Numbered from the stretch's first letter, positions 18,750-28,205 are shown. The stretch is DNA of 64,000 bases from Hirschia maritima DSM 19733 (GCF_000378345.1 NZ_KB899548.1:186001-250000), one strand, 5' to 3'. A program made the numbers and translations. Notes: generated by a model from the letters alone, not told the origin.

Positions 18750-18775
18750 TTTTCGTGCGGTAACTGGAATTTCTA

Positions 18776-19156
18776 ATGGTTCTCAAAGTTCGTAAAAACA
18801 AAAGTCCACAACCACCTAAACCATGCGCTCTAACGCACTGCATGGCGTTTATATCAGGTGCATGGGCACCCAATGTCATTTGGGTTTTGAGGGAGGGGCC
18901 TAGGCGATTTAGTGAATTGCGAATAGATATTCCGCCAGTATCAGCCAAGGTTTTGTCTACGCGCCTAACAGAGCTTGAAGCGCGTGGAATTATTGAACGA
19001 AAAGTGCTGCCGACATCGCCGCCTTCTGTGGAGTATAACCTCACCGAAATTGGAAAGGAGATTGTGCCCGCGTTAGATGCGTTGGTTGCAGTGGGGCACA
19101 AATTGAAAACACAGGGGCATGGAGTAGATGATGTTGCGGCCAAGTTGGCTAAGTAA
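18776..19156 (+). CDS. HxlR-family winged-helix transcriptional regulator
   Basis: 126 aa. The HxlR DNA-binding domain covers about residues 15-110: WAPNVIWVLREGPRRFSEL, then the recognition region VSAKVLSTRLTELEARGII and the wing VEYNLTEIGKEI. Two cysteines near the N-terminus (CALTHC) occupy the place of the redox-sensing Cys of many family members. It is divergent from the GST operon, which it probably represses (inference). The first in-frame ATG is used. Confidence 0.9.
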   Translation: MVLKVRKNKSPQPPKPCALTHCMAFISGAWAPNVIWVLREGPRRFSELRIDIPPVSAKVLSTRLTELEARGIIERKVLPTSPPSVEYNLTEIGKEIVPALDALVAVGHKLKTQGHGVDDVAAKLAK

Positions 19157-19159
19157 AAT

Positions 19160-20119
19160 TTAGTCCAGTTCTGACGCTTCTTGAGAACCTCTCACAGCGA
19201 GGGCATCTGCGCGTTCATTGCCTTCATCACCCGCGTGACCTTTGACCCATTTCCATTCAATTTTATGGCGGCTGCAGGCTTCATCGAGAGCTTGCCATAA
19301 GTCTTTGTTTTTGACCGGCTTCTTTGCGGCGGTTTTCCAGCCATTTTTTTTCCAGCCATGTATCCACTTTGTTAGGCCATCTTTGACGTATGTGGAGTCT
19401 GTATTGAGAATGACATTTGATGGATTTGTGAGGGAATTGAGGGCTTCAATGGCTCCCGCCAACTCCATTCGGTTGTTTGTGGTGTCTTTTTCGCTGCCAA
19501 AGAGTTCGGTTTCCTGTCCATCAGCGACGACCAAAGCTCCCCATCCACCCGGACCGGGGTTTCCTGAACAGGCTCCATCTGTCCATATATGCACACTGTC
19601 CGAAGGGGCTATGCGAGCTTTGTGAGGGGGAGTGTGATCTGCCTGTGATACTCCGTCTTCCTCAGGGGAGACGGGGGCTTGTCCAGCTGCTTCGCGAGAA
19701 CCTTTTACTGCGAGGGCATCAGCGCGCTCATTGCCTTCATCGCCCGCGTGACCTTTGACCCATTTCCATTCAATTTGATGGCGACTACACGCTTCATCGA
19801 GAGCTTGCCAAAGGTCTTTGTTTTTGACTGGCTTTTTTGCGGCGGTTTTCCAGCCATTTCTCTTCCAGCCATGTATCCACTTCGTCAGGCCATCTTTAAC
19901 ATATGTGGAATCGGTATTTAGCTCGATCTTGGAAGACGCTTCTAGCGAGTTTAACGCTTCGATCGCCGCCTTTAATTCCATTCGGTTATTGGTGGTGCTG
20001 GGGGCACTTCCATAAAGTTCGGTCTCCTGGCCATTATTGATAATGAGTGCGCCCCAGCCGCCCGGTCCAGGGTTTCCCGAACAAGCGCCGTCTGTCCAAA
20101 TTCGAATAGTATCAGTCAT
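19160..20119 (-). CDS. rnhA: Tandem two-domain ribonuclease HI
   Basis: 319 aa made of two complete RNase HI domains (about residues 1-143 and 175-319) joined by a linker of about 30 residues rich in Pro/Ser/Glu. Both carry the full catalytic set: D10, E48, D70, H124 and D134, repeated exactly 171 residues later at D181, E219, D241, H295 and D305. Long identical runs between the domains ([19 protein letters not shown]) and similar DNA show an internal gene duplication. RNase HI cleaves the RNA strand of RNA/DNA hybrids. The usual enzyme is a single domain of about 150 aa. I start at the ATG reading MTDTIRIW, which matches E. coli numbering; 36 upstream in-frame residues look unrelated. It follows thrB, as in many alphaproteobacteria. 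Confidence 0.93.
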   Translation of the reverse strand: MTDTIRIWTDGACSGNPGPGGWGALIINNGQETELYGSAPSTTNNRMELKAAIEALNSLEASSKIELNTDSTYVKDGLTKWIHGWKRNGWKTAAKKPVKNKDLWQALDEACSRHQIEWKWVKGHAGDEGNERADALAVKGSREAAGQAPVSPEEDGVSQADHTPPHKARIAPSDSVHIWTDGACSGNPGPGGWGALVVADGQETELFGSEKDTTNNRMELAGAIEALNSLTNPSNVILNTDSTYVKDGLTKWIHGWKKNGWKTAAKKPVKNKDLWQALDEACSRHKIEWKWVKGHAGDEGNERADALAVRGSQEASELD

Positions 20120-20286
20120 GCTCTGGAGGTGAGATGATTTGTGGAGGAGGTCAAGGGCTGTGTTGCAGCCAAATAAAGGTGCACCCGCCTCGGTGTGAAA
20201 GGGTAGGGAGAACCGAATATTATTCAATTGGAATAATGACGGGTGCTTATATTAAGACCGCTATCAGGCCAAAAACCGTAATTGGT

Positions 20287-21249
20287 TTATCCACCGTAAT
20301 CAAAAAAGCCCTTGGCTTTGCGGTGAAATCCTAGTTTTTCAGCATACTCTATAGGATTTTTAGGCCTTACTAGGGCATCTTTGGGGGTAGCTGCCCAATC
20401 TACTAATCGTGTCAGGAAAAAGCGCATAGCAGCACCACGACACAGGATTGGTAATGCTTCTTTTTCGGCGTCTTCGAGGGCGCGAATTGATTGATAACCT
20501 GATATTAGCGCACGTCCCTTAGTCGCGTTGTATTCACCGCGCCCATCTTCAAAACACCATGCGTTCAAACAGATCGCAATGTCGTAGGCGAGTGCATCAT
20601 TGCATGCAAAATAGAAATCGATCACGCCAGTGAGGTCGTCCCCAAGGAAGAATGCGTTGTCTGGGAATAGATCAGCGTGAATGACGCCGGTAGGCAGGTT
20701 TGACGGCCACTTTTTTTCGAGTTCTGCTAAATCAGATTGTATCTGCGCAGTTAGTCCGCCATTTATTGCGTTGGCTTCGGCTTCCCGACCTTCAAACATA
20801 GGACGCCATGACTCCACAGAAAGTGAGTTTTGGCGGCTTCCTGAATAGTCGGACAAAGCACTATGAAACTTCGCAAGTCCAATACCTAATTGACGACATT
20901 GCTCTACATTTGGTCGGCTCAGCGACATACCGGTTAGGAATGTGATGATAACTGCTGGGCGACCGCACAAAGTACGCAACGCTTTACCATCATTGCCTTT
21001 GACAGGAAGAGGGGCCGGATAATTCTTGGATGCCAAATGATCCATGACGCCCATAAAATAGGGTAAGTCTTCTTCATTCACCCGTTTTTCAAAAAGTGTG
21101 AGAATGAACCGACTCTTTGGGGTTTCCAGCAAATAGTTGGAATTTTCCACGCCTTCAGCAATGCCCTTAAAAGCGATTGCGGGGCCAATGTCATAATCTG
21201 CGAGAAAAGTATCAAGCGATTGATCGTCAACTTCGGTGTATACTGCCAT
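20287..21249 (-). CDS. thrB: Homoserine kinase (ThrB, choline-kinase-like fold)
   Basis: 320 aa aminoglycoside-phosphotransferase/choline-kinase-type homoserine kinase, the alternative ThrB used by alphaproteobacteria and pseudomonads. It makes O-phosphohomoserine for ThrC. The catalytic loop GVIHADLFPDNAFF (Brenner H-x-D) and the metal-binding VIDFYFACND are clear; MAVYTEVDD is the normal start. Its place between ispH and rnhA is conserved, although two membrane-protein genes intervene towards ispH here. Confidence 0.93.
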   Translation of the reverse strand: MAVYTEVDDQSLDTFLADYDIGPAIAFKGIAEGVENSNYLLETPKSRFILTLFEKRVNEEDLPYFMGVMDHLASKNYPAPLPVKGNDGKALRTLCGRPAVIITFLTGMSLSRPNVEQCRQLGIGLAKFHSALSDYSGSRQNSLSVESWRPMFEGREAEANAINGGLTAQIQSDLAELEKKWPSNLPTGVIHADLFPDNAFFLGDDLTGVIDFYFACNDALAYDIAICLNAWCFEDGRGEYNATKGRALISGYQSIRALEDAEKEALPILCRGAAMRFFLTRLVDWAATPKDALVRPKNPIEYAEKLGFHRKAKGFFDYGG

Positions 21250-21423
21250 AATAATTATGCATTAGCCCAATTCCTTAGGTGATGTCTTCCCATAATATCG
21301 AAAATGCAGCAGTTTTTGAAAGAAAATTGTTCTAATGAGTATGGTTTGGCAATTCAGTTAGATTTACCTTGTCCGACTTCGTTTTCTAGGCCACGCTGGT
21401 TAGAGCGCAAAGGGGTGGTGAAA

Positions 21424-21774
21424 ATGTGGATGTTTATTCTTAAAACTGTTGGAACTGCGTTATTCATCGCAGCTCTTTCGGAAGTGGCAAAGCGTTCTAC
21501 TCTGGTTGCATCATTGATGGTGGCTTTGCCGTTGGCGACGATGTTGACTGTCGCAAACATTTATGTAGATGGCCGCGATGCTGAAAGTGCCACGCGCTTT
21601 GCGACGACGACCTTTTTCCTTGTACCACCGGGGCTGGCGTTTTTTGTTGTTTTAATTGGCGGCCAAAAACTTGGACTTCATTTTTGGCCTAGTTTTGCTT
21701 TGTCCATTTTGGCAACCGCAGTTTGTTGTTGGGCGGTTGTATACTTTTTGCGCCGCGCCGGTATTGCCCTTTAA
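21424..21774 (+). CDS. Small four-helix membrane protein, DUF3147-like
   Basis: 116 aa, about four transmembrane helices. The conserved-looking ALSEVAKRSTLVASLMVALP and the ANIYVDGRD turn resemble DUF3147, a family without known function. I chose the ATG at 21424; an in-frame start at 21304 would add 40 polar residues. It lies divergent from thrB and convergent with the TSUP gene, overlapping it by 4 bp at the stop. Confidence 0.7.
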   Translation: MWMFILKTVGTALFIAALSEVAKRSTLVASLMVALPLATMLTVANIYVDGRDAESATRFATTTFFLVPPGLAFFVVLIGGQKLGLHFWPSFALSILATAVCCWAVVYFLRRAGIAL

Positions 21775-22691
21775 GTCAGTTTAAGTAGCAGTAACAAGAT
21801 TCCAGATACCATAATCCAGCCCCCAGCGAGAATTTTTAGTTTAAATGCGCCGAGGTTCAGCGCGATTTGGCGTGCCATGTAGCCGCCTAATAGCGCGCCC
21901 GGTGCGGTGAACGCTATAATGGTCCACGGGACGTTCTCATTTATGATGTGATAGGGAGCGCCTAAAATAACGCTCACACAAGAGATGAGTACGGCCAACC
22001 CTGAGCTCGTAATGATGTTGTAGCCACGGGCAAACAAATACAGGGCGACAATTTCGCCTAATCCGACTGAAAACAGAGCATTAGCGAATCCACCAATCGG
22101 AGCCAATAATAGCAAAACCTTAAAATCTTGATCTGAAACAGCGTGTTTCAGGTCCGCATCGGTAGTGGATCGATTTTTCAATGTGGTCGCAATGACTGTC
22201 AAACCAAGGAAAATCGAAAAAATTTTGAATGAAAAGAAAATCCAGGAAGGGTTAAATCTCGTGAAGTATTGAGTTGCCAACATCGTGGGCAAAGCAAGAG
22301 CAAGAATAGCTGCTGCGGTTTTCCAGAATGAGCTGATTGAAATAGAATGACTATTGTTCTCTGGTGAATAAAGCTTTCTACACCAAATGAAAGCTCCCAT
22401 TGTCATTCCAAAACATTGGATCAGAAAGCTGGCTGCTAGTATGTTGGTTTGCGAGAGTGTGAGGTGTCCACTTTCATTCAGTGTATTGAAAACAGGCAGA
22501 AAAACGACACCGCCTCCTGTCCCAGAGGAATTTGCGATAATGGCACCAAGCAAACCAATAAGGGGAAGGTGACTGAGTGATAAAAACTCAGAAACACTTG
22601 TATTGGCGCACCAAAGAACAACAACATACGCAATTGCAAGGCAGGCGGGAATTAGGAATAGGAAGTTAAAACGTTTCGTTTGACCTGGCAT
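21771..22691 (-). CDS. TSUP (TauE/SafE) family membrane permease
   Basis: 306 aa with about eight to nine hydrophobic helices. Two copies of the family's glycine-rich repeat are visible: GLLGAIIANSSGTGGGVVFLPV in the N-terminal half, and GGFANALFSVGLGEIVALYLF in the second. Members move sulfite, sulfoacetate or related organic anions out of or into the cell; the substrate here is unknown. It sits 16 bp downstream of ispH, on the same strand and probably co-transcribed. Confidence 0.85.
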   Translation of the reverse strand: MPGQTKRFNFLFLIPACLAIAYVVVLWCANTSVSEFLSLSHLPLIGLLGAIIANSSGTGGGVVFLPVFNTLNESGHLTLSQTNILAASFLIQCFGMTMGAFIWCRKLYSPENNSHSISISSFWKTAAAILALALPTMLATQYFTRFNPSWIFFSFKIFSIFLGLTVIATTLKNRSTTDADLKHAVSDQDFKVLLLLAPIGGFANALFSVGLGEIVALYLFARGYNIITSSGLAVLISCVSVILGAPYHIINENVPWTIIAFTAPGALLGGYMARQIALNLGAFKLKILAGGWIMVSGILLLLLKLT

Positions 22692-22707
22692 GTCTAAAGA
22701 GCACTAA

Positions 22708-23658
22708 CTAAGCGCGACTGAGCCATTTGGGAGCGTGAAATACCACGTTTTCTTCGGCGGTCACCACGTCTTTGACTTCAACATCAAAACGGGCACGGCA
22801 TGCTGCGATAACGCCTTGAACTAGTGTTTCAGGCGCGGAGGCACCTGCTGATAGACCTAGTGTGGAAACGTCATCAAACCAGTTCCAATTTATCTCTTCA
22901 GCTGAACCGACTAAATAGGATTTTTTAGCTCCTCCGCGCAAGGCAACTTCCACAAGTCGTTGAGAGTTAGATGAGTTGGGAGATCCTATGACCAGCATAA
23001 GGTCTGCATTTTGAGCAAGGGCTTTAACAGCTTCTTGGCGGTTAGTGGTGGCGTAGCAAATGTCATCTTTGGCTGGTTCGTTGATATTCGGAAATCGTTT
23101 TTTCAAAGTCGCAACGATTTCTGCAGTATCGTCTACTGATAGAGTGGTCTGAGTGGCATAGGCAAGTTTACCGGGATCTTGAGGCTGAATTTTAGCTGCA
23201 TCTTCTACAGTCTCGATAAGCGTCATTGTCCCATCATTTGTTTGACCCATAGTGCCAACGACTTCGGGATGTCCAGCGTGACCGATTAGCAGAGTATGCA
23301 GACCATTCTTTGCGTGACGGGCTGCCTCCATGTGTACTTTAGATACGAGGGGGCAGGTGGCATCAACATATGTCATTTCTCGCCGAGCGGCTTCGGCAGG
23401 CACAGCCTTTGGAACACCGTGAGCAGAGAAAACAACGGGGCGATCATCAGGGCAATCATCCAATTCTTCTACGAAAATGGCACCTAAATTTTCTAGTCGG
23501 GAAACCACATGACGATTGTGAACGATTTCGTGGCGAACATAAACGGGGGCACCCCATTTTTCGATGGCTTGTTCAACAATATGGATTGCGCGATCCACGC
23601 CTGCACAGAAACCACGAGGTGATGCGAGCAAAATTGTCAGTGCGGGCCGCGTTTCCAT
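22708..23658 (-). CDS. ispH: 4-hydroxy-3-methylbut-2-enyl diphosphate reductase
   Basis: IspH (LytB), the [4Fe-4S] enzyme of the last MEP-pathway step, which makes IPP and DMAPP. The three cluster cysteines are in [25 protein letters not shown] and [12 protein letters not shown]. The E/H substrate residues in [14 protein letters not shown] and the [10 protein letters not shown] loop are present. The length (316 aa) is typical. Together with ispE at 55.9 kb it shows use of the non-mevalonate pathway. Confidence 0.96.
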   Translation of the reverse strand: METRPALTILLASPRGFCAGVDRAIHIVEQAIEKWGAPVYVRHEIVHNRHVVSRLENLGAIFVEELDDCPDDRPVVFSAHGVPKAVPAEAARREMTYVDATCPLVSKVHMEAARHAKNGLHTLLIGHAGHPEVVGTMGQTNDGTMTLIETVEDAAKIQPQDPGKLAYATQTTLSVDDTAEIVATLKKRFPNINEPAKDDICYATTNRQEAVKALAQNADLMLVIGSPNSSNSQRLVEVALRGGAKKSYLVGSAEEINWNWFDDVSTLGLSAGASAPETLVQGVIAACRARFDVEVKDVVTAEENVVFHAPKWLSRA

Positions 23659-23845
23659 GATGATTTTTCCTCAAACTCGCATGTTTACTTCAAATCTTGC
23701 ACATACATAGGCCATGAACTCATTGCGCCCAAGCGCTCAGGGGGCTATCACTGCAATAAATTCAAATCGCATTCAGGTTAAGTGCGTCATTTCGATTCTC
23801 GAAACTGCATAACCGGATGTGTCAAAATATGCGAGGAATTTGCGC

Positions 23846-24439
23846 GTGACAGGACTGATTAAACGTTCAAAACTTGGTGGCTTCATGAAAGTTGCTGGAT
23901 TTTCTCTTCTGGCTTTGAGTGTTTCAGGCTGTTCTTCTGTGAGAGAGTCACTTGATGACCGTCCAAATGAAGGTCCATGTCCTGTAGCTGCGTCATTGTT
24001 TGATGCTGCGCGTAAAGTTGAGATCAAAGGCAATGAAGTTTTTGAGAATGTAGGCTTCACAGGTGAGATTGTCGGCGTACAGAGTTTTTGTCGATACGTT
24101 GGTGAAAATCCAATTACGATGGAAATGGAGATCGATTTCGCTTTTGGTCGCGGACCAGCTGCTGAAGGTGTAACGCACGATTACAACTATTTCGTAACAG
24201 TCACGCGACGTGGCCGTGCCGTTATAGAAAAGCAGGTTTTGCCGCTGAAGGTGACGTTCCCGGCTGGTGCTGACCGTGTGTCAGTGACCGAGAAAATTGA
24301 GAACATTGTCATTCCTCGCGCGAATGCGACGGTATCAGGTTCCAACTTTGAAGTGTTTGTTGGGTTTGATCTCACTGATGAGGAATTGGCATTTAATCGC
24401 GCTGGAAAACGTTTCCGCGTGAATGCAGGACAAAAGTAA
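23846..24439 (+). CDS. Conserved hypothetical lipoprotein
   Basis: 197 aa. It carries a lipoprotein signal peptide with Lys/Arg n-region and lipobox LSVSGC, then a secreted domain with a Cys-containing start (GPCPVAASLFDAARKVEIKG). Further on is a beta-rich region with YNYFVTVTRRGRAVIEKQVL and ISN-like repeats. I do not recognise a named family; related lipoproteins occur in Caulobacterales, from memory. I start at the GTG at 23846 because GAGGAA lies seven bases before it; the ATG at 23885 is an alternative. argS follows 82 bp downstream. Confidence 0.75.
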   Translation: MTGLIKRSKLGGFMKVAGFSLLALSVSGCSSVRESLDDRPNEGPCPVAASLFDAARKVEIKGNEVFENVGFTGEIVGVQSFCRYVGENPITMEMEIDFAFGRGPAAEGVTHDYNYFVTVTRRGRAVIEKQVLPLKVTFPAGADRVSVTEKIENIVIPRANATVSGSNFEVFVGFDLTDEELAFNRAGKRFRVNAGQK

Positions 24440-24443
24440 GATT

Positions 24444-24464
24444 AAAGGTCCTTTGGGGCCTTTT
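24444..24464 (+). terminator. Hairpin after the lipoprotein gene, possible terminator
   Basis: An 8-bp stem AAAGGTCC / GGGCCTTT (one G-U pair) with tetraloop TTTG ends in four T and then CATT. The U-run is short, so read-through into argS is possible. Confidence 0.5.
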
Positions 24465-24521
24465 CATTGAAAAACAGATGTAACAGGCGGACGCTAATTT
24501 GAGTGGTCCGGAAAATGAGAT

Positions 24522-26288
24522 ATGACTGATATTGCAAATGAATTGAGCAGCGCTGTTGGCGATATTTTTGAAGGCTTTGGTCTTGAAAAAAAGCTGGGTC
24601 AAGTGCGCCGCGCAGATCGTCCGGACCTTGCGGATTATCAGTGTAATGGTGCTATGGCTGCTGCAAAAGCCGCAAAACGTAATCCGCGTGAGATTGCTGG
24701 TGAAGTAGCGCCTAAGATTGAAGCGTTGGAAATGGTGGAGAGCGTGGATGTTGCTGGACCCGGTTTTCTCAACATCAAAGTATCTGCTGACACCCTTCAA
24801 AAACGTGTAGCGTTTGTTTTGTCTGATGAGCAAGCAGGCGGTGGAAAAGTAGAGACATCGCGCTCTGTGATGATGGATTTTGGTGGCTGGAATGTAGCTA
24901 AACCTATGCACATTGGTCATCTGCGTTCTACAATTATCGGTGACAGTTTGCAGCGTCTTTTCCGTTTTCTAGGCGATGATGTAACATCTGATGTGCATCT
25001 AGGTGATTGGGGCCTACAAATGGGGCTTTTGATTACCGAAGTTCAAGAAGAACAGCCTGATCTTCCTTATTTTGACGTTGATTTTGAGGGGGATTACCCC
25101 GCTGAATCACCTGTAAGTATGGCAGATCTTGAACGTCTCTATCCTCAGGCGTCGGGCAAAGCAAAAGAAGACGAATCCAAGAAAGAAGCGGCTCGAGCTG
25201 CAACAGCTGAACTACAAGCTGGTCGCCGTGGGTATCGCGCTTTATGGAAGCACTTCTGCAAAGTGACGCAAGTCGGCCTTGAGCGCGAATGTGGTGATCT
25301 TGGTGTGAAGTTTGACCTCTGGAAGGGGGAGTCAGACGCGAATACCTTAATCCCTGAAATCGTTGAAGATCTGAAGTCTCGTGAAGTTGCTGAACTTGAT
25401 GATGGCGCTTGGATTATCCGCGTGGAGCGCGAAGAAGATAAAAAAGATGTTCCACCATTCATGTTGTTAAATTCACAGGGTGCTGTTGGTTATCACGCCA
25501 CAGACATGGGAACGATCCTTGATCGCAAGCGCGAGAATAAACCAGATCTGACATTATATGTTGTTGATGCGCGTCAGGCGCTTCACTTTGAACAGGTTTT
25601 CCGTGCTGCTGAGATAGCTGGATATGAGAAAGAAGCTGCTCTTGAACACATCGGTTTTGGTACGATGAATGGGAAAGATGGCAAGCCATTCAAAACCCGT
25701 GAAGGTGGCGTACTAAAGCTTCACGATTTCATTCAACAGGCCAAAGACAAAGCAATTGAACGTCTCGCTGAAACAGGAATGGGTGAAGACTTCTCAGCTG
25801 AAGAGCGCGCTGATATTGCTGATAAAGTGGCTCTAGCTGCAATCAAATTCGCGGATCTATCAAACGTTCGAACTAAAAATTACGTGTTTGATTTAGATCA
25901 GTTTGTCGCTTTTGAAGGTAAGACTGGTCCGTATCTTTTGTATGCGGCGGTGCGTGTGAAGTCACTAATGCGTCGTGCTAAAGAAGAGGGCATAAAAGCT
26001 GGTGAAATCAATCTTGAACTCAAAGAAGAACGCGCACTCGCGCTCCAGCTTGATGCTTTTGAAGGTGCGCTAAAGCTTGCTTATGCCAACCGCACGCCAC
26101 ACGGTATTTGTGATCATGTTTATAATCTTGCTCAAGCATTCTCAAGTTTCTGGACAAACGCGCCAATTTTAAAAGAAGGTGTACCAGCAGATGTGAAAGC
26201 GTCTCGATTAGCGCTGGCGCAAGCGACACTGAAACAGCTCGAAACCGGATTGTCATTAATTGGAATTGAAACACCAGAGCGGATGTAA
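24522..26288 (+). CDS. argS: Arginyl-tRNA synthetase
   Basis: Class I aminoacyl-tRNA synthetase (588 aa) charging tRNA-Arg. The N-terminal Arg-S domain (residues 1-90) is followed by the HIGH motif in NVAKPMHIGHLRSTIIGDS. No clean KMSK is visible, as is usual for ArgRS. The C-terminal anticodon-binding DALR domain includes AYANRTPHGICDHVYNLAQ. The start is an ATG. It ends about 120 bp before the glycine riboswitch. Confidence 0.97.
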   Translation: MTDIANELSSAVGDIFEGFGLEKKLGQVRRADRPDLADYQCNGAMAAAKAAKRNPREIAGEVAPKIEALEMVESVDVAGPGFLNIKVSADTLQKRVAFVLSDEQAGGGKVETSRSVMMDFGGWNVAKPMHIGHLRSTIIGDSLQRLFRFLGDDVTSDVHLGDWGLQMGLLITEVQEEQPDLPYFDVDFEGDYPAESPVSMADLERLYPQASGKAKEDESKKEAARAATAELQAGRRGYRALWKHFCKVTQVGLERECGDLGVKFDLWKGESDANTLIPEIVEDLKSREVAELDDGAWIIRVEREEDKKDVPPFMLLNSQGAVGYHATDMGTILDRKRENKPDLTLYVVDARQALHFEQVFRAAEIAGYEKEAALEHIGFGTMNGKDGKPFKTREGGVLKLHDFIQQAKDKAIERLAETGMGEDFSAEERADIADKVALAAIKFADLSNVRTKNYVFDLDQFVAFEGKTGPYLLYAAVRVKSLMRRAKEEGIKAGEINLELKEERALALQLDAFEGALKLAYANRTPHGICDHVYNLAQAFSSFWTNAPILKEGVPADVKASRLALAQATLKQLETGLSLIGIETPERM

Positions 26289-26411
26289 TCTAGGGCTGAT
26301 TAAAATATGTTCAGCGGCGTGAAATTGTTTTGGGAACCAAAATTTCCTATTGACGATTCGTTGTTTCGCTGGGCATTTAGGAATTAAGTCAGTAGATTGT
26401 AATTACTGATA

Positions 26412-26599
26412 TCTCTCGCGGGAGAGAATGGCTTAAACGCCATCGCCGAAGGCGCAACCGCCCCGGAAACGCTCAGGCAAAAGGACCGCGAAAGATTTTA
26501 AACGCTGGAAAGAGGCGGCAATTTATTGCGCAGCCTCGCCGAAGGAGCAAGCATTCGCCTTAAAGGCGTTGCGGAATCTCTCAGGTGCAAGAGACAGCG
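26412..26599 (+). promoter_or_regulatory. Tandem glycine riboswitch (gcvT motif)
   Basis: Two glycine aptamers lie in series. Aptamer 1 covers about 26412-26490, with GCGGGAGAG, the GCCGAAGGCGCAA core and CGCTCAGGCAAAAGGACCGC. Aptamer 2 covers about 26502-26599, with CGCTGGAAAGAGGC, GCCGAAGGAGCAAGC and CTCTCAGGTGCAAGAGACAGCG. A short linker (AAAGATTTTA) joins them. The element stands directly upstream of gcvT, its usual target, and would switch the glycine cleavage operon on when glycine is abundant (known for the class). Confidence 0.95.
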
Positions 26600-26601
26600 G
26601 G

Positions 26602-26643
26602 GGCATGAAGTGTTCATATGGTTAACCATACGAACTTTATGCC
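26602..26643 (+). promoter_or_regulatory. Long hairpin in the riboswitch expression platform
   Basis: GGCATGAAG...ATATGG pairs with CCATA...CTTTATGCC around a TTAA loop. The stem is about 18 bp with a TG bulge and one A-C mismatch. No U-tract follows. The gcvT Shine-Dalgarno GGAGA lies only seven bases past the stem. It may therefore act on translation or mRNA stability rather than as a simple terminator. Confidence 0.6.
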
Positions 26644-26664
26644 GACCGTGGAGAATCTTGTACT

Positions 26665-27816
26665 GTGTCAAACACACAATTGAAATCGACGCCCTTATCT
26701 AATCTCAACCAGTCGCTTGGCGGCAAGATGGTAGATTTTGCTGGCTATTCCATGCCAATCCAATTTGAATCGGGTATTATTCCAGAGCATCATCAAGTGC
26801 GTGAAAAGTGTGGGCTGTTTGATGTGTCTCACATGGGACCCGCATTCCTCAAATTAGAAGATACGACTCTTTCCGGGGATGCTGCACACGCAAAAATTTC
26901 TGGAATATTTGAGCAATTGGTTTGTGGTGATATTGCTGGCCTCGCACCGGGTGAAATGCGTTATACGCTTTTGCTGAATGAAGATGGCGGCATTCTTGAT
27001 GACTTGATGGTGACACGTCCAGCTGCACCTGAAGAGCAAGGTAGCCTCTATATCGTTGTGAATGCAGGCTGCAAAGAAGATGATTTTGCGCTCATAGCTG
27101 ACAAATGCGAGGGCGCTGTGCTGGAACGTGCAGATGAGAATGCACTTATCGCCGTGCAGGGCCCAAAAACGCGAGCAGTCATGGCTGAATATGCACCGGA
27201 CCTCTCTGATATGGTGTTCATGACAGCCAAACGAGTTGATGTTTGTGGCGTCAACTGTCTCGCGTCTTGTTCTGGTTATACCGGAGAAGATGGTTATGAG
27301 ATTCTGGTGCCAGCAGAACATGCTGAAACAATCGCCAAAGCATTGCTTGAGAACGCTGATATTGCACCTATCGGATTGGGAGCACGTGATAGTTTGCGCC
27401 TTGAGGCAGGTCTTTGTTTGTATGGCCACGACATGGATGAAAACAAAACACCAATTGAAGCATCACTGACTTGGGCCGTCTCTAAGGTTCGACGCAGTGA
27501 GGCAGATTTCCCAGGTGCGGGAAAGATTCTTTCTCAAATCGAAAATGGTGCTGAGATGAAGCGCATTGGTTTGGAACTGGTCGATAAAGCACCTGCGCGT
27601 GAAGGCGCTGAAATTGCCACAAAGGATGGTGAAGTGATTGGCGTCATCACATCTGGTGGGCATGGCCATACTGCAGGCAAGCCAGTGGCGATGGGATATG
27701 TGCAGCGTGCATACATGCAAGCCGGCACTGAATTAGACATTCTTGTAAGAAACAAACCGCGGGCGGCAATTGTTACGAAAATGCCGTTCGTCAAACAAAA
27801 TTATTTTCGCGGGTAA
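26665..27816 (+). CDS. gcvT: Aminomethyltransferase (glycine cleavage T-protein)
   Basis: T-protein (383 aa) of the glycine cleavage system; it transfers the methylene group from lipoyl-bound aminomethyl to tetrahydrofolate. Family features are the N-terminal VDFAGYSMPIQFESGI, CGLFDVSHMG, YTGEDGYEILVP and GLGARDSLRLEAGLCLYGHD (folate and substrate site). The GTG start follows GGAGA with ten bases between. It is first gene of gcvT-gcvH-gcvPA-gcvPB, controlled by the upstream riboswitch. Confidence 0.96.
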   Translation: MSNTQLKSTPLSNLNQSLGGKMVDFAGYSMPIQFESGIIPEHHQVREKCGLFDVSHMGPAFLKLEDTTLSGDAAHAKISGIFEQLVCGDIAGLAPGEMRYTLLLNEDGGILDDLMVTRPAAPEEQGSLYIVVNAGCKEDDFALIADKCEGAVLERADENALIAVQGPKTRAVMAEYAPDLSDMVFMTAKRVDVCGVNCLASCSGYTGEDGYEILVPAEHAETIAKALLENADIAPIGLGARDSLRLEAGLCLYGHDMDENKTPIEASLTWAVSKVRRSEADFPGAGKILSQIENGAEMKRIGLELVDKAPAREGAEIATKDGEVIGVITSGGHGHTAGKPVAMGYVQRAYMQAGTELDILVRNKPRAAIVTKMPFVKQNYFRG

Positions 27817-27830
27817 AGAGGGCAATTACC

Positions 27831-28205
27831 ATGACAAAATTATACACAGAAGACCATGAATGGGTGTCAGTTGACGGTGACGTAGCAACCATAGGTGTTT
27901 CAGCTTATGCGGCAGAACAATTGGGCGATGATATCGTAGCTGCTGAAGACCTTTTGGAAGTCGATGATGACGTTAATAAAGGTGATATTCTGTTTGTGTT
28001 TGAAAAAGCTAAAGCCGCAGTAGAAGTTTATACGCCTGTGTCTGGTGAAATCACCGAACTGAACGATTTTCTTGAAGGTGATTCCGAAGAATTTCACGCC
28101 AAGCTGACTGCAGTTGAGTGGCTGTATAAAATTAAAATGTCCAACAAAGATGAGCTGGATGGCTTGATGGATGAAGCTGCTTATAAAGAATTCTGCGGGG
28201 CCTAA
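27831..28205 (+). CDS. gcvH: Glycine cleavage system H protein
   Basis: 124 aa lipoyl carrier that shuttles the aminomethyl group between P-, T- and L-proteins. It reads TEDHEWV...[19 protein letters not shown] as expected. The lipoylated lysine is most likely K61 in [14 protein letters not shown]. The usual motif is ESVKAxSxxYxP, so the bases around the modified Lys differ somewhat from the norm. It follows gcvT after 14 bp and precedes gcvPA by 7 bp. Confidence 0.95.
   Translation: MTKLYTEDHEWVSVDGDVATIGVSAYAAEQLGDDIVAAEDLLEVDDDVNKGDILFVFEKAKAAVEVYTPVSGEITELNDFLEGDSEEFHAKLTAVEWLYKIKMSNKDELDGLMDEAAYKEFCGA

Noticed and set aside
26854-27429. 191-codon open frame antisense to gcvT
   Set aside because: Cys/His/Ile-rich text typical of a reverse-frame shadow; gcvT is certain on the other strand.
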